Part shown: positions 11,908 to 24,015 of the stretch, piece by piece
How positions within the stretch are numbered: position 1 is the stretch's first letter
How the letters are laid out: each line of letters begins with the position of its first letter
Assembly (NCBI GenBank): GCA_037577475.1
Contig: CM075197.1
Coordinates: 26,326,150-26,390,149, forward strand
DNA from: Chaunax sp. Z400
Taxonomy: Eukaryota > Chordata > Actinopteri > Lophiiformes > Chaunacidae
DNA: 64,000 bases
Direction of reading: 5' to 3'
The notes under the pieces: generated by a model
What the model was told of the DNA's origin: nothing
What the model saw: only the letters and a program-made list of their open reading frames with translations
The model's database searches: none
Made by a program: the position numbers and the translations under genes

Positions 11908-13795
11908 GTACGTTCTCCGATTGTTCTGCTCTCTGCCAGAGACTAAGCTTTCTGGGGGGAAAAAAGACATTTCACACATGCATCTGAGAGCTTTGGGCTG
12001 GTTTTCAGTCACTGAGTGCAAAGAGCCACAGTTGGAATATACATTTTTTGGGGGGAAGCAGAATGTTAACATTGGTCATTATTAGGGCATCACAGTCAGT
12101 CAAACCTGCTGCCGAACCCTGGAGCTTTATTTCTAAGACTTTGTCAGGTTTCTGAACAGTAAGTGAAAGTTGGATTTATTGGATTTATTCTGTATTTTAC
12201 ATCGATCGCAGAGAGAGTTTAGTGTTGATGTTTGAGCTTATACAGCTTCTGTTGATCCGTGGTGACCGTGCTGCTGACGCTCCCGCTAAATCCTTCTGAT
12301 TGTGGAAGACTTTGAAAGCATTTTATCAAAGCAGAATCCAGATTTAGCACCTTATTTTTCACAACGACTGCACCGATCAGCTAATAGGAACAGTTGATTC
12401 TAAAATGGAAATACAGTCTTTATCCACTCACCACTGTGCAAAAGGGAAAGTAGAGGGAAGCTTCTTAGAGAGCAAAACATTTCTGGAGCGTCACAACAAA
12501 TGAGCATTGCAGCAGTGCAAAACAGAGAAGCTAAAATAGAAGAAAATATCACTGAATTTGATGAGAAAGTGTTTTAATATGAGTGAAATGATCCGTTCAT
12601 GCAGCAAGATAATTTTACTTTTCAATAAATCTTGAGCAAAAGATGAAAAACTGGTAAAACACTTATAACTAGATGATTAATCTCATGTTTAGGGTTGGTC
12701 GTGTGACTTTTTTAACCATTGCAGTCTATGGTGTGTTTGTAACATGTGACGATGTCATCGTGACGTCATAACGGGTCAACTGAGCTGGACGTTTGTGCTC
12801 TTCTTGTTTTGGGTGGTTTTTCTTACTTGTCCCCATCTTCCTCAGTTGTTACGGAGAACGTTGTGACGTCCCATCACTGAGGCGGTCTGTAGACAAGGGT
12901 TGAATCTTCATTTTTGGGAGAACTGTTCCTTTAAATCCATAATATGAAAAAGTTTGCCAACTGCAATTGTCGTGATGAAAGGATTGGATCATTTCTTTAG
13001 ATACAGACAACATCCACACGATATTTGTGATGTTTTTTTTTCTCCACAGCTCTCTGTCAGATCTGGTCCATTATTCTAGCCCCATGAAAACGCCTCGTTT
13101 GATGCACTTTCTGTACTGTTGCCGCTGTGGGTGACATAAATATCCAGAGGACGCTGCACCAAAAGGTGTTTCTCCATGGGAGCACTTCTGGCAGGAGGTG
13201 TACTTTATTGAATCCATTATTGCAGCCTGACAGCTTTATTTTGGAGTACTGGTGATATAGAGCGAAGAGTGGAAGTTTGCGGTGGAAATGGGTTTTGCTG
13301 AGGGGGGAAAACGTCTGCTTTACAACTCAAACTGACCGATCACAGTTATTGATGGAGAAATCACATGAAAACTACAAAAAACTGGGTTCTCAGTTATTTC
13401 CAGGTGAGAAAGAACTGATATTTATTTTGTAATTTCTATCTTTAGAAAGTAAAACTATAAAGTCTCCCTCTGAAATGTAGTGGAATAAAAGTGTAAAGTA
13501 GCAGAACATGGAAATATAAAGTACGAGTACCTCAAAACTCTACCAAAACACAGTACTTCAGTAAATACTAGTGTTTGAACAGCTTCAAGCAAAGACTCCA
13601 TATTTTAAAAATGGTGTAGCCATCAGCCGTCACTGCACAGCGGAGGTCCTGTCAGCCTCTCCATCTGACTGACTGATGGGCGCCACGTCGCCGCCGCCGT
13701 ACAAACACCTCATATCTCATGTGTAGGAGATTACATCAGCATCAAACATGTCTGCACAGGTCATGTGACGCTGCTGGAACCAGAAGCTTACATTG

Positions 13796-13995
13796 CATGG
13801 TTCCTCATTTCCTTCCTTCCTTTTCCACTTTTCTTCTTTCCTTCCTCCCTAAATCCCTATGTAGTGTGGTTCAGTCTTCCGTTCCTTCCCTTTAACCTCC
13901 CTCCTTTTTTTCCTTACATCTTACATCATCTGTGCATTCTTCCCCGTTACCTCTCCTATTTTTCCTTTCCTTTCTTTCCCTCTTTGCTTTTTCAG
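13796..13995. repeat. Polypyrimidine tract
   Basis: The stretch is dominated by TTCC, CTTT and CCCT runs on the + strand. The 92-codon open frame spanning it (13765-14043) is low complexity (F, L, P, S) and not a gene. Confidence 0.8.
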
Positions 13996-14266
13996 CTGCA
14001 CATAAACGATCAAATGAACCAAATCAGACGACACCTTAAATAATCAGTTTGCTACGTTTTACTGGTCATATTTGTTGATTAAATATTTGAAGTCATGACT
14101 TGAATGTGTAAAAGAATATTTTTTTTATTTTGCAGTGCATTTGGTAACATCTTGTTCTGCCTGCTTTTATTTGCATTTCAAATGTTGGACGCCTCAGACA
14201 AACAAAACACTTACGATAATTCCTTGAAAATCTACTGTTTTCTAAGACAAATCACGTCTGAGCCTG

Positions 14267-14268
<2 letters not shown>

Positions 14269-14355
<87 letters not shown>
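14269..14355. repeat. (GT)43 microsatellite
   Basis: This is an uninterrupted dinucleotide tract of 87 bases. It creates Val/Cys and His/Thr repeat frames on the two strands. Its length and purity suggest high polymorphism. Confidence 0.98.
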
Positions 14356-14362
<7 letters not shown>

Positions 14363-14820
14363 ACGACTCTCGGAGCTTTGTGTGGATCCACACTGACGAT
14401 ACCTTCCTCGTGTGTTGGGCTGACTGTGACGCCGCTGCCAAGGCTGAGAGATGGGTTTCTGTGTGATGTCGGAGCGTTAGCCTCGTCTCTATTCCCTCTG
14501 ATGGATTGTCTGTAGTGGAGCTCCATTTAGCTGCTCTGGAGTTTATTCTGATGGGAGGCGAGAAGCTGTCACACCACAGATGTTCAGACTGAAGGAGGAA
14601 CATTGATTTAAAGTGACCGAGATGTTTGACACATACAGTATGTTGACCTTCTGATTTAGGGAGAATGGAGGGAACATGTTTTCACCGGCGTTAGCTTGTC
14701 TGTTAGCAGGATTACACTAAAACTTTGGCCATATGACTGGGAAGAAACTGTTAAACCGTTAAATTTTGGGGGGTGGATCTGGATAAAAGGGGTGGATATT
14801 CTCTCCACCAGGCCGACGGA

Positions 14821-14950
14821 AGGTCGGGAGAAGTTTCTTAGTCCACAAAACATTTCTGGAGCTTTTCAGCAAAACAGCGTTGCAGCATTCTCAAAAACAA
14901 GTGATGAAAACAGGGACTTTAAAACATTAAAAAAAAAAAACATAAAATGA
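14821..14950. mobile_element. Fragment of the 1200-1870 foldback family
   Basis: The sequence TTAGTCCACAAAACATTTCT...AACAGCGTTGCAGCATTCT and the following AAACAGGGACTTTAAAACAT closely track about 1276-1365 in the foldback element. It ends near an A-rich tract and ATGACCAGACAGTAAT. Only one arm is obvious. Confidence 0.55.
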
Positions 14951-15984
14951 CCAGACAGTAATCCAAGACTCCAGAATCCTGAAGATCCCAAACTGATTTG
15001 AAAAAACACTATTTATAATCTTTCCTTTAGCTAAATTCTTCACTTTAGCCTTTGAGCTAACAGTTAAACACTGAGGTGTGCAAAGATCATAGTTCAGTTA
15101 TAAAAAAAAATAGCTTCTAAATAGCAAAAGGCAAAATTAGAAATTAGAAATGAAATAAATAAAATTGAAACTGTCGTTCAACCAACGATCTAAAAGTTTA
15201 TGATGAAATCCTCTCATTTTAAATTTGGGAGCTGCTCATGTGTTTTTATTGACATTTAACAGTTTTACCACTACTTTAATATTTTTGACAAACAAACACG
15301 GCGTAGGCCCATCCTGTGTGTTTAGCCTCCAGCTTCCACACCCTGTGCACAAACACTCGTCCTCTGGGCGTCTCCATCTCTCTCCTGCCTTCTCCGCCTG
15401 TGGCATCCACTGATGTGCATCCTACTTAATTACCTTTTCATGAGTTTCTCCCCGTTTTCGTCCCGAGGGAACTGCTCTGCCTCCTCATCCTAATCCACTT
15501 AAGGTGACCTTGTCTTATTGGGACACACTGCTGCAGTTCTCCCACCTTCTCAGGCTGTAATCCCTCCAGGCCTACAGTGTGTCTTTGCACGGCTGTGTAG
15601 CTGAGTGTGACTGCAAATGGAGGAGAGTCGTAGCGTGCCAAGTGGGTATCACATGCCCGCTTTGCCTCCATTACCAAGGCCTTATATGTCTCCGTCTTCA
15701 GAGATCTGAACTCTGAGGAGGTGGTAACTGAAAACTTTGAACATGAGAGTCAGAGATCAATACATTATGTAATGCGACATCATCGGTATGCTGCACACTC
15801 ATGTTTACTGACTATGATGCTTTATATTGATTCAAACGGTGACAAGCAAAGCTTTTTCTGGACCAGCTGCTGCTTCAAGTTCACTCTTAAGTTTCAGTGA
15901 CTCTGCAACACGAGTCTCAGGTCCGGGAGGAGGGGATGACTTTTACTGAAGCAACTCCGGAATCTGAGCTTCTGAAAAGTCTTT

Positions 15985-16300
15985 ATTACCCCTCAAAGGC
16001 GGCGATGGCCAGGATCCGTCCCGTCCTCGAAGGTATCTCAGGAACACCTTGAGGGAACTTTCTCCACTTTGACCCAAGGAATGAACCGACGAGAATTTGG
16101 TGGTCTGAGGTCATGACCTCACATAATAAAGACTTTGTAGGATAATTGTGACAAAATTTCGCACAAATTTGCTTGGAGAAGGTCTGTTAAGGCTCATTTA
16201 TGGTCCCTCTGCGTACGTAAATGGATACGTTGGTCCGTTAACGGTCTATCCGTCAACGTCTTCATACTTCCATACGCTTGTTCCAGTCCACTCTGGACCA
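15985..16300. repeat. Old dispersed repeat and partial GGCCCATTTATGCT element
   Basis: At 15985-16165 a GGTCATGACCTCACA / TTGTGACAAAATTTCGCAC segment resembles a widespread old fish repeat (from memory). At 16188-16290 TTAAGGCTCATTTATGGTCC, TACGTAAATGGATACG and CGGTCTATCCGTCAACG match the end of the element at 60703-61151. Both are partial and diverged. Confidence 0.5.
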
Positions 16301-16449
16301 GATATGAGCCCATAACGTTTGTACAGGAGGCATTTGTTGTGCTGTTAACTGGGATTCAACTCAACAACCCTCAAAACTACTTTAAACACGTGATTTTTGC
16401 TTCCGTCAAGGAAGTTAAGTTTGTACTTTTGTCTGCAGGAATACATAAA

Positions 16450-16850
16450 CACTACCTGAGTATTTTCATGAAACCTGGTAGAAGTTGGGGATGTATCAAC
16501 GAAGAAACACCCATTACATTCTGGATTCAGGAATTTTTAAGGCTGTTTTGACCTTTTTTTGTTAATTATACTTAAACTGCTTGACAGATTAGCATGAATT
16601 TGAATTTAACATGATGACAACCCCGAGGGCAGCCATTCAACTCAAAACTGAAGACAGATTTGCATTAAATTTTGATCAGAAATCTTTGGAAGAATCTGCT
16701 CAGCAGAACAGGAAATGCTGATATTTCTGTTTTCCATATGATAAAAGTTCTAGATGGAAGTTTTCACGGTGAAATAATCCAAATAAAAGTGAAGGAATAT
16801 AACTTTAGACAGAAGGGAGGGAATACTCTGCCTCGGCGGAGGCTTTCGGT
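16450..16850. repeat. Diverged dispersed repeat fragments
   Basis: It includes TTTTCATGAAACCTGGTAGA, ACCCATTACATTCTGGATTC and, near the end, CTGCCTCGGCGGAGGC. These phrases are typical of an old, abundant teleost interspersed repeat. A similar phrase occurs at 36415-36480. No coding capacity is intact. Confidence 0.4.
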
Positions 16851-19800
16851 CTCGGATCCATCTTGTTTTTAAGGTGTCTTGGGTTGATTTCAAATTGCTC
16901 ATGAGCAGATGTTGTTTTGGAGGACAAAGACTGTCTCAGTTCATAATGAGAACACATTAACCACAAACATAAAACGCAGGATTGGATTGTTTATTATCCG
17001 GATAATGTATCATGATACAGATGTCATTTTAACACGGGGTGTAAATAATGAGATGTGATGCTGATGTGGGGTTTAGAGACATTCTGCTGTAAAATCACAA
17101 TATTAATAAGAATATTTTCCAATATAGAAATAACTGTACAGGCCATGCACACCTGCTCACGGGTTTTTAGTTGTTCATGCTTGAGTTGACTTTTTCCTTC
17201 CTGCATTTGGAAGCTGCGACTGCTTTTTTTGTTGTTTTGTTTTTTGCACAGATTATGTGTTAAACTTCTCCCTATTTGTCTGATTTGACAGTTTTCTCTG
17301 TGCTGCAAACACTGCCTCTCATATGTGAACACAATCATGGCTTCATATGGAGTCGACAACCACCTTTATGTGATTACGGTGGTTCGGTTTAATGAAGCCA
17401 CATGATGTTGAACTTCTTGTTCTTTATCAGGTCATTTTGAGTCACTGCTGCATTCACTGAACCGGTAATTTCCGCTTCTCTTTCAATGAGGGAGATTGGG
17501 ACCAGCGGGGGGAGGCGGTTCTCTCGCCGTGCACAGATCTGCCGCCGCCAAAAGAATAATATGCATTGATTCCTCTCCTTATCTTGCTTGTCCGTTAAAT
17601 ATGAAGCTAATGAGCCTGATTGGTTCGGGGAGATGGGACTCACACTCCGAGAATCCCACAAGTCTTCCAGCCGCACACACTGAGATCCATACATCACCTC
17701 CTGGATGCACCTCCTCTCAGCTCAGCCTCTGCTCATCATGCATTATGTAGCTCCTGTTTGTGCCCTGAAATCATATCTGAGGAGCTGACCAGACGTCAAC
17801 CTCCACTATCTCACGTAGCCTCCTCCTATCTTTATCTCACTTTGGAAACATATACGGTCCTTCTTCCATTTTCATATCAATCCCACCACTTATCTGTCTG
17901 TATATATTTATGTCAGGCATTTCAGAATATCTTTAAATACTCCTGTGAATTCAAATGTCAGGTCTGGATCTGATAGGTTATCATTGATAAGTAGGTGGAT
18001 GTGATTTGACTCTGTTTGTTCAGCATTAGTGTTGATCTGAATGTTTTACTGAAGCCAATCGTCATCTTCATATTTTTGACATGTAATTTTATGATTTTGC
18101 ATTAGATTACATTTTAATTTTATTCTCCTCTAAACCAAAAAAAAAAACAACTACAAAAGGAAAGTAAAATTGTGTTTGTATTTCACAATTTATAAGTAAG
18201 GCACTTCTACAGCACTTCACCCACATTTAAAAGGAATTCTGCTTCAGTCAAATCAGAAACTAAAAATATAAATGATTACTCAGATGTACAACAGAGAGAG
18301 TTTCAGAATGAACTGAGAGCTCAAAAAAGCTTTATGTACCACAGCTGTGAGAAAGTTTAGATCTCATTGAAACAATGTTGGCAGTTGTTTTTGACAACCA
18401 TGGGGTAAAGGTTCTATTGGGGACAGGTTCCTGCGGGGGTTTCTATGGAAGCTAACAAGGATCATTTATGACCCAAACCTGCCGAAGCTGATGAACCACC
18501 CGGAAGCAGGTGATTGATTTGGATGCTGCTTTAAAATCAATATATTTGTGATAGTTGGAAAAGCAGCAATCAGAATTGACAATATTTGATCCTACATTTC
18601 CCACAATGCAATCCCATCATCTGAATCTCTTCAGTAGAGCCTTGCTGCCGAACTCGATGCAGACTTTTTGTTAAAACTCGAAAACCCCACGTTAGCATTT
18701 TTACCCCTCTTGTTTGATAATTAAATACAGTGAAATCTATTTTTCATCGTATGTGATGGGCTGAGTATAATAATCATCAGCTCACCTGCTCAGAGCTCAG
18801 ATCAGACAACAAACCTGCTAACGAGTCCGGCTCCACTTTCACATCCTGTCCTCTGAAGGCCGCGGGGCCGCGCCACCGTGAACCGCTATTAGCAGCATAA
18901 CAAAGTTGTGAATTGAACGCGGCCGTGATGAGAAAGCACTATATGACATGTGGAATCCTGTTAGGATACAGATTAGCGTTATCTCCGCTGCACCTGTCAA
19001 TGTCTATTATGGGTGGAGAGCAAGGACAAGGCAGAGCTGGACATGAAAACGCTTCAGTCAGCACAACAGATACCGACGTCTGAGAGGACGGCTGGTGTTG
19101 GTATGCAAAGAATCAGCTCTGATACAGGCGGTGGGCCGGCCAGAGATTTATCATAGGGGAAGAATTCTTCTTTTACAGAGGAGATCTGCCAGAATCATTC
19201 AGTATAAATAGCTGAAAAACGAGGATGAGAACGTGACTGGAAAACAAAAGACTCACAGATAAACACTGAAGTTTTACTCATCAGCTAAACAAGGCTGCAA
19301 CCCAAGAAGAGGGTGTGTAATGATCTGATCTGGAGTCAGAATGCACACGGAATGACTTGGTAAGAGCAAAACCAGCTCGACGGAGAGACAAACAAATCAG
19401 GGCCTATTTCTGATTCTCCGTCATCCAAACTCTCTCTCTCTAGTGTCAAATAGAGAGCGGTGGCAAAATGTCCTCAGAACCTACAATCTGCAGGTGTTTT
19501 CTCCTCTAAATGCTTTGTTAGTCACCGCCTCCGAGTGCTTACTGTGAATGTGATGAAGCCGCTCCGCCAGCTGCCGCCCACCGGTTTCCTGTGACCCTTG
19601 GAGTGATGCAACCTCCACACGCCGGGCTTCATTCATAAATCTACGCTCTTCAAAAAATAGCACAGATGTGAAGGAGCCCTCACCTGCAACCGCATGAAAA
19701 ATTCAGCATCCACGCAGCATCACGCTGTGATGGGAACGGTGTTCGGAGTCAGACAGAGGTGTAGGAGCTGAGCAGCAATCATAGGCCTGTGATTAGCAGC

Positions 19801-20274
19801 TTCCCCCTGTGTGTTGTCCCTGGAAGAGCAAACAGCCGGAATGAGAGGATGAAGAAAAGAAAGGAGAGGACGTCAGAGGTCCAATTGTGAGTTTGGATAT
19901 TCTCATGATGACCTTTTTAGTCGGTAATGTGGAGCATTTATCAGAGATGTTTCAACAAGCTGTGTGGCAGCGCTCATTAAGAGGCAGCGAGTCGCCTGCA
20001 GGATGGTTCATTATCATATTTACCCATTTTGCTCTCGTTCATCACTGGTGTATGTGGTTCCAGAGAGCATTAGGCGTTATTATACAGGTGCAGCTCCCGT
20101 CTCATCCAGTGCAGACTGGAACTGAATAAAAAAAGCAGTGCAGAAAATGGAAGGATGCACGGCTGCAGACGGAGGAAGCTTTGAGGCCGTTGTTCCTCCC
20201 AGCCTGCAGTAAAGGTCTGAAAAGCACAAGAGGAACCAGGTCACCCTTAAAATAAAGTCAGTCCAAGTCTTACG

Positions 20275-20580
20275 GGAAAGAAGGTCGACATTTCAGTCAA
20301 ATCTCACAGCCAACAAATGGCTTCCAGGCAGTTGAAGCAGACAGGAGTCAAAGCAGGAAGGAGTTCAGAGACAATGAACAATATTCAGAGGGAGCAGGCA
20401 AAAAAATCAGAGTCTGAATAAACAGGCGAGGTCAGAGAAAGTAGGCAATAAATCCAACAAAGACTAAAACCACAGGAAGGTTATAAGAGACAGGTGAAAA
20501 TAATTGGGGGGGTCCCAAAGGCAGGAAAACCAAAAACAGGAAGTAAAATGTCAGGAGAGAACTTACAAAATAAAAGCTGA
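20275..20580. repeat. Purine-rich dispersed repeat-like block
   Basis: An A/G-rich stretch has repeated words such as CAGGAAG, ACAGG, GGTCAGAG and CAACAAA. It resembles in style the block at 37660-37930. Probably old repeat sequence of unknown class; no gene is seen. Confidence 0.3.
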
Positions 20581-23324
20581 TTTTATTTACATTTAATATG
20601 TGATGCTAAAACTTGTTTTAACATGTTTCTTTTTTTATTTGCCTGTAAAGAATCTTTGACTATTTTGAAAACAGCTCTATGAATAAAATACATGATTTAT
20701 TATTATTATTAATATTAAAAACCAAACCATGAAATGCTGTATTTTTAAGCTGGAGTCATAAACATTTTAGTTCAACAATAAAAAAAAATTTGTTCTCCTT
20801 TAACTCCAAAGATAATTTCCTCCACATCTGCAGATATTTGTCTTTTTCAGTCTGATTGTCTGTTATATAGTAAAATGCAGACAGATTGATTATTGAGTTG
20901 CTGCTATTCCAGTTTGAAATAAAGGAGTATGAGACTAAAGGAATGTAAAGGAATGTTTTCTACATCTCAGTCATGTGGATAAATGTGATTTCAGGTCGGG
21001 TCTGCAGAGCGTCCCGTTTTATGTATTTGCATTCGAGACTATTTCCAACTGATGCGATCAATCTGTGGATTAAGTCTTTAATGAGCTGCAACATTTTTAG
21101 CTGAATGAGATGGAGAAGCGATGTCTTTACGCAGCAGTGATGATGCATGCGGCCGTCCTGTCTCTTCCTTATCGCCGTGATGTGAGCTTTTAATATGCTG
21201 CACAGCCGCGGCCCTATCAGATCACACATGGCTCCGGGGCGAGTGGAGCCTTCATGGGTGGAGGAGATGGAGGTTTGCATCATATTCTTTCCATTTCTCT
21301 CCAGTTCCAGACAACAGGCCCTGACGAAATGACTGTAGGTGCCGCCAACTGTGAAATTAATTGAACTTGTGATCCGAAGGGGGTAGAGAGCAGCATCCGG
21401 CCCGTGGAGGCGAGCGTGCATCTGCTCTAACATTAGCTCGTGACGGAGGAACAGCCCCGAGGCCACGACGGGATCCGTGGTCAGTTTCCTCGACAAGATG
21501 TCTCCAGACGTGGCTGAGCTGCACTTGACTTGGCCGACATTGCAGTAAAGTGTGTGAGACGTGCTGCCATGCTATTGGCTCACATTAGGGGCATCAGTTT
21601 GGACAGATCCATTTAGACAAGCTGAGGATGGTCTGTAGATAATGGTTCTATGCCCAGTACCGGGTAAGGCTAGTTAACCAAGGATAGGTCTTTCAAAGGA
21701 TTAGCCGTTCCTTGTTTTTTATTTTTGACTATTTTAGTCATTTTTCCTGCGTATAGATTAATTTTTGCGTCTACTATTTAAAAAAAAGGTCCTGAGGAAT
21801 TAAACCTACATTAGACACTGCCTGATGTTACAAATGGAACACATGAGAGTTTTATGGAGCTACAGGCTCATCAAACAGCATTAATCGAGTACTTTTGATG
21901 GTATATGTATCACCATCATTTCATTTCAGGAACTGTTTTATCGCTGATTTCATACCAAGGATGAAATCGGATGAAGCGAAGCCTTTGAGCTGGTTTAGGC
22001 AAGAAGTCAAATATGACACCTGAGGAATTTACAAGAACCAAAACTACCTAAAACCTTCAAAAGAGTGTTTCAGGCAGTCAAGATAAATCTATAAAAGAGG
22101 AGATTCACCCTGTAAAACAGAAATGCTGATAAACTCAATCATGTGTGGTTTGGTGTGGTCTGAAGAACACACTATGTTCCTACATTAAGTGCTAATTGGA
22201 TCTTCTGAGAGCATCTAAATCCCCCTACCTTTCTGGATCTGGAGAAGCGCCTACAGAGTATTTAGTCTTTGCCATCAGCTGTGATGGTTAATCTTTAATT
22301 ATGTGATCTGAGTTCCTCCAGGTGTGAACCAAGGCTTAAAATGAAATCCTCCTCAGTGATGGCATTAATCTGAAGTTAAAGCTGTCAGGAATTATTTGGA
22401 CTGTTTTCATGAAGACCTGTAAGAAACACCCAGACGGGTCCGCTGGCAGAACCAAGACACAGTCAAGGAGAAGGTAGTGGAGATAATTTCACTGCTGGAG
22501 TGCATTTGTGTTTATTAATGCTAATTATGCTAAGGTATTCCATAGTGTTGTTTTTCTCCTCTACTTCCACTAAATGATGGGCTTTTTGTGATTTACTCCC
22601 GTTCTGATTAGCAGCCTCAGGGTCAGTGCTGTGTGAACGTTCCCTAACGAGGACCAACACAGGTGCAGGAAATTAATCTTGTTTAACTAAGACCACGACT
22701 CCGGAGTTTAAAAAGTTATGTACAAACGATTTTCTGAAGGCCATTTCTTCAGTCTAAGATTGTCGATAAAAGACACCTTTATGTCAGGACTAAACTGATT
22801 TAATTAGCTCCCAGTGGTAATCTTTGCTAAAGGGGGACGTAAATCAGAAACATGCCATATATGAAGGTTAAGCAGCATCTGCCTCCATGCTCCAAAATGT
22901 TGCCATCTGTGAGTCTATGTCTGATGAAATTTAATCAGAACAGAGTCAAAGAATCAATAAGTTTCGTCTAATTTTCCTTTTGGCGTCCGACCAGAGGCAG
23001 AGCTGAACAGACTGGAGGCTCTCAGAGTGAAGACGAGAGTCTCGATCAGCATTCTGCTTCGTGTCCCAGCTCTCCGGCCCAGTGGATACAATCTGCACCG
23101 ACCCACATTAGATACGTGTCCCCCAGCTCTGATCCAGGTCACATTGCATCGCAGAGCGACAGCAGGGCCTCAAAGAGTCTTCTGCTGCTGCTCAGGTGGA
23201 GAAAAACACTGCATACATAACAAAGAGCCTGATGAAGGTCAGCTGAAACTGAATCCACCGGTTTGTCCACCAGGAGGTCGGCTTTAAGACAGTCCTGAGT
23301 AGAAAACATCTCGGACAAGGCCTG

Positions 23325-24015
23325 GTCAACTCTCAAGTCACTTCCAATCAGGTCCAAGCAAAGTCGCAAGTCCTTGTGGCAAGTCATGTCCAGTCAAGTC
23401 TCAAGTAATTGAGGACAAGTCATGTCCTGTCCAGCAAAGTCCAAAAGAAGGCAAGTTTAAAGTCACCTCCAATCAAGTCTAAGTCAAGTCACAAGTCACT
23501 AGTACTGTCCAGCAAAATTCAAAATGATTCAAGTCTAAAGACACCTCGAGTCATGTCCAGTCAAGTCTAAAATTTTTAGAGGCAATGTTCTAAGTCCTTT
23601 CCAACAAAGTCTCAAGTCACAAGCCAGGTCTCAAGAAGTCAAAAATCCTGCCCACTCCAGTCTCAGGTCCAAGTCAAGTTAAAGTCCTTAAAAACAAGTG
23701 AGAAGTCCTCTCCATTCAAGTCTTCAGTCGTGTCCAGACAAGTCTCAGTTCCAGTCCAAAGATCAAGTCATGTCTCAAATTTATGGAGGACATTACCCAA
23801 GTCTCGAACCCATGTTAAGTCTCAAGTCTTTGAGGACAAGTCACAAGTCCTGAGTAGTCAAGTCTCAAGTCTTCTCCAACAAAGTCATTTAGTTAAAATC
23901 TCAAGCCCTTCAAGGCAAGTCAAAAGTCCAGTTAAGTCTCAAATCCTGTCCAGCAAAGTTAAAATCAAGTCTCGAGTCATTTAGGTCAAGTCCTCTTAAG
24001 AGAATTGCAAGTCTT
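23325..24015. repeat. CAAGTC-type minisatellite (copy 1)
   Basis: Degenerate tandem units are built from CAAGTC, TCTCAAGTC and TCCAGTCAAGTC, with GGACAAGTC and CCAGCAAAGTC variants, for roughly 690 bp. A similar array lies at 58890-59705 in the 3' region of the same gene. The open frames across it are Ser/Lys/Val/Gln low complexity and not genes. Confidence 0.85.

Noticed and set aside
14104..14603. Frames with Val-Cys or His-Thr repeats (both strands)
   Set aside because: Produced by the GT microsatellite.
20960..21496. 178-codon minus-strand open frame as a gene
   Set aside because: No recognisable domain, no splice or promoter context; it lies in a GC-balanced block where long frames arise easily. 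Kept only as a finding.
23325..24015. CRISPR-like array
   Set aside because: The repeats are degenerate, contiguous and lack unique spacers of constant size; the context is vertebrate intron.
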